A stretch of 21,302 nucleotides of DNA from positions 1 through 21,302 of the forward strand of contig URBX01000011.1 of NCBI GenBank assembly GCA_900546175.1, written 5' to 3'. Made by a program: the position numbers and the translations under genes. A model generated the notes under the pieces. That model was not told where the DNA came from and did no database searches. It saw only the letters and a list, made by a program, of their open reading frames with translations. This document shows, piece by piece, positions 21,241 to 21,302 of this stretch. The stretch's first letter is position 1. Each line of letters begins with the position of its first letter. This stretch comes from an uncultured Eggerthella sp. GTDB lineage: Bacteria > Actinomycetota > Coriobacteriia > Coriobacteriales > Eggerthellaceae.

Positions 21241-21302
21241 GGGCCCATAGCTCAATGGTGGAGCAGGGGACTCATAATCCTTTGGTTCTCGGTTCGAATC
21301 CG
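21241..21302 (+). tRNA. tRNA with anticodon CAT (elongator Met, or Ile2), cut by the window end
   Basis: The 5' acceptor strand GGGCCCA, D arm AGCTCAATGGTGGAGC, anticodon loop CTCATAA with CAT at 21273-21275 and the T loop TTCGAAT are visible. The window ends inside the 3' side of the T stem, so the acceptor 3' half is missing. The first base is a G able to pair normally, and there is no initiator-type GGG/CCC anticodon stem, so it is not initiator Met. Elongator Met and lysidine-modified tRNA-Ile2 share CAT and cannot be separated safely here. Confidence 0.88.

Overview
The window looks like chromosomal DNA of a low-to-medium GC, monoderm (single-membrane) bacterium. My best guess is an Actinomycetota of the Coriobacteriia (Atopobium/Lancefieldella-like). 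This is inferred from gene content: a Tad (Flp) pilus locus without any secretin or outer-membrane lipoprotein genes, a tandem pair of large YhgE/Pip proteins, strong AGGAGG ribosome binding sites, UUG starts and one gene that looks leaderless. No rRNA or marker gene proves it.

Left part (1-3787). The window opens in the last codons of a probable membrane protein, followed by a tRNA-Val(TAC) gene with its own promoter and a textbook terminator. Three minus-strand genes converge on it: a Bcr/CflA-type drug exporter, a low-molecular-weight protein tyrosine phosphatase, and an M20D amidohydrolase. The first two are probably co-transcribed.

Middle (3788-9437). A 339-bp divergent intergenic region holds a perfect 9-bp inverted repeat that looks like an operator. 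It precedes two translationally coupled YhgE/Pip-family membrane proteins with long extracellular coiled-coil regions. A YigZ/IMPACT-family protein follows and seems to be read from its own extended -10 promoter as a leaderless mRNA.

Right part (9697-20653). A compact same-strand operon encodes a Tad pilus machine: CpaB (SAF domain), a TadZ/CpaE-like ATPase with degenerate motifs, the TadA motor ATPase, TadB and TadC platform proteins, the Flp pilin, and then four more proteins with prepilin-like N-termini (Flp-like, TadE-like, a 743-residue TadG-like protein and a second TadE-like protein). It ends with a short module of a membrane-anchored protein of unknown function, a DUF192 protein and a zinc-ribbon protein. 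Most genes overlap or lie within about 60 bp of each other. The motor (TadA, positioned by TadZ) and platform (TadB/C) would assemble Flp; the TadE/G-type proteins are probably minor pilins; the tail module is the least explained part. No TadV prepilin peptidase lies in the window, so it must be encoded elsewhere if the pathway works.

End (20654-21302). A 292-bp stretch without a gene carries a perfect 10-bp inverted repeat. It is followed by a minus-strand tRNA-Asn(GTT) with terminator and promoter, and by a plus-strand tRNA with anticodon CAT cut off by the window end.
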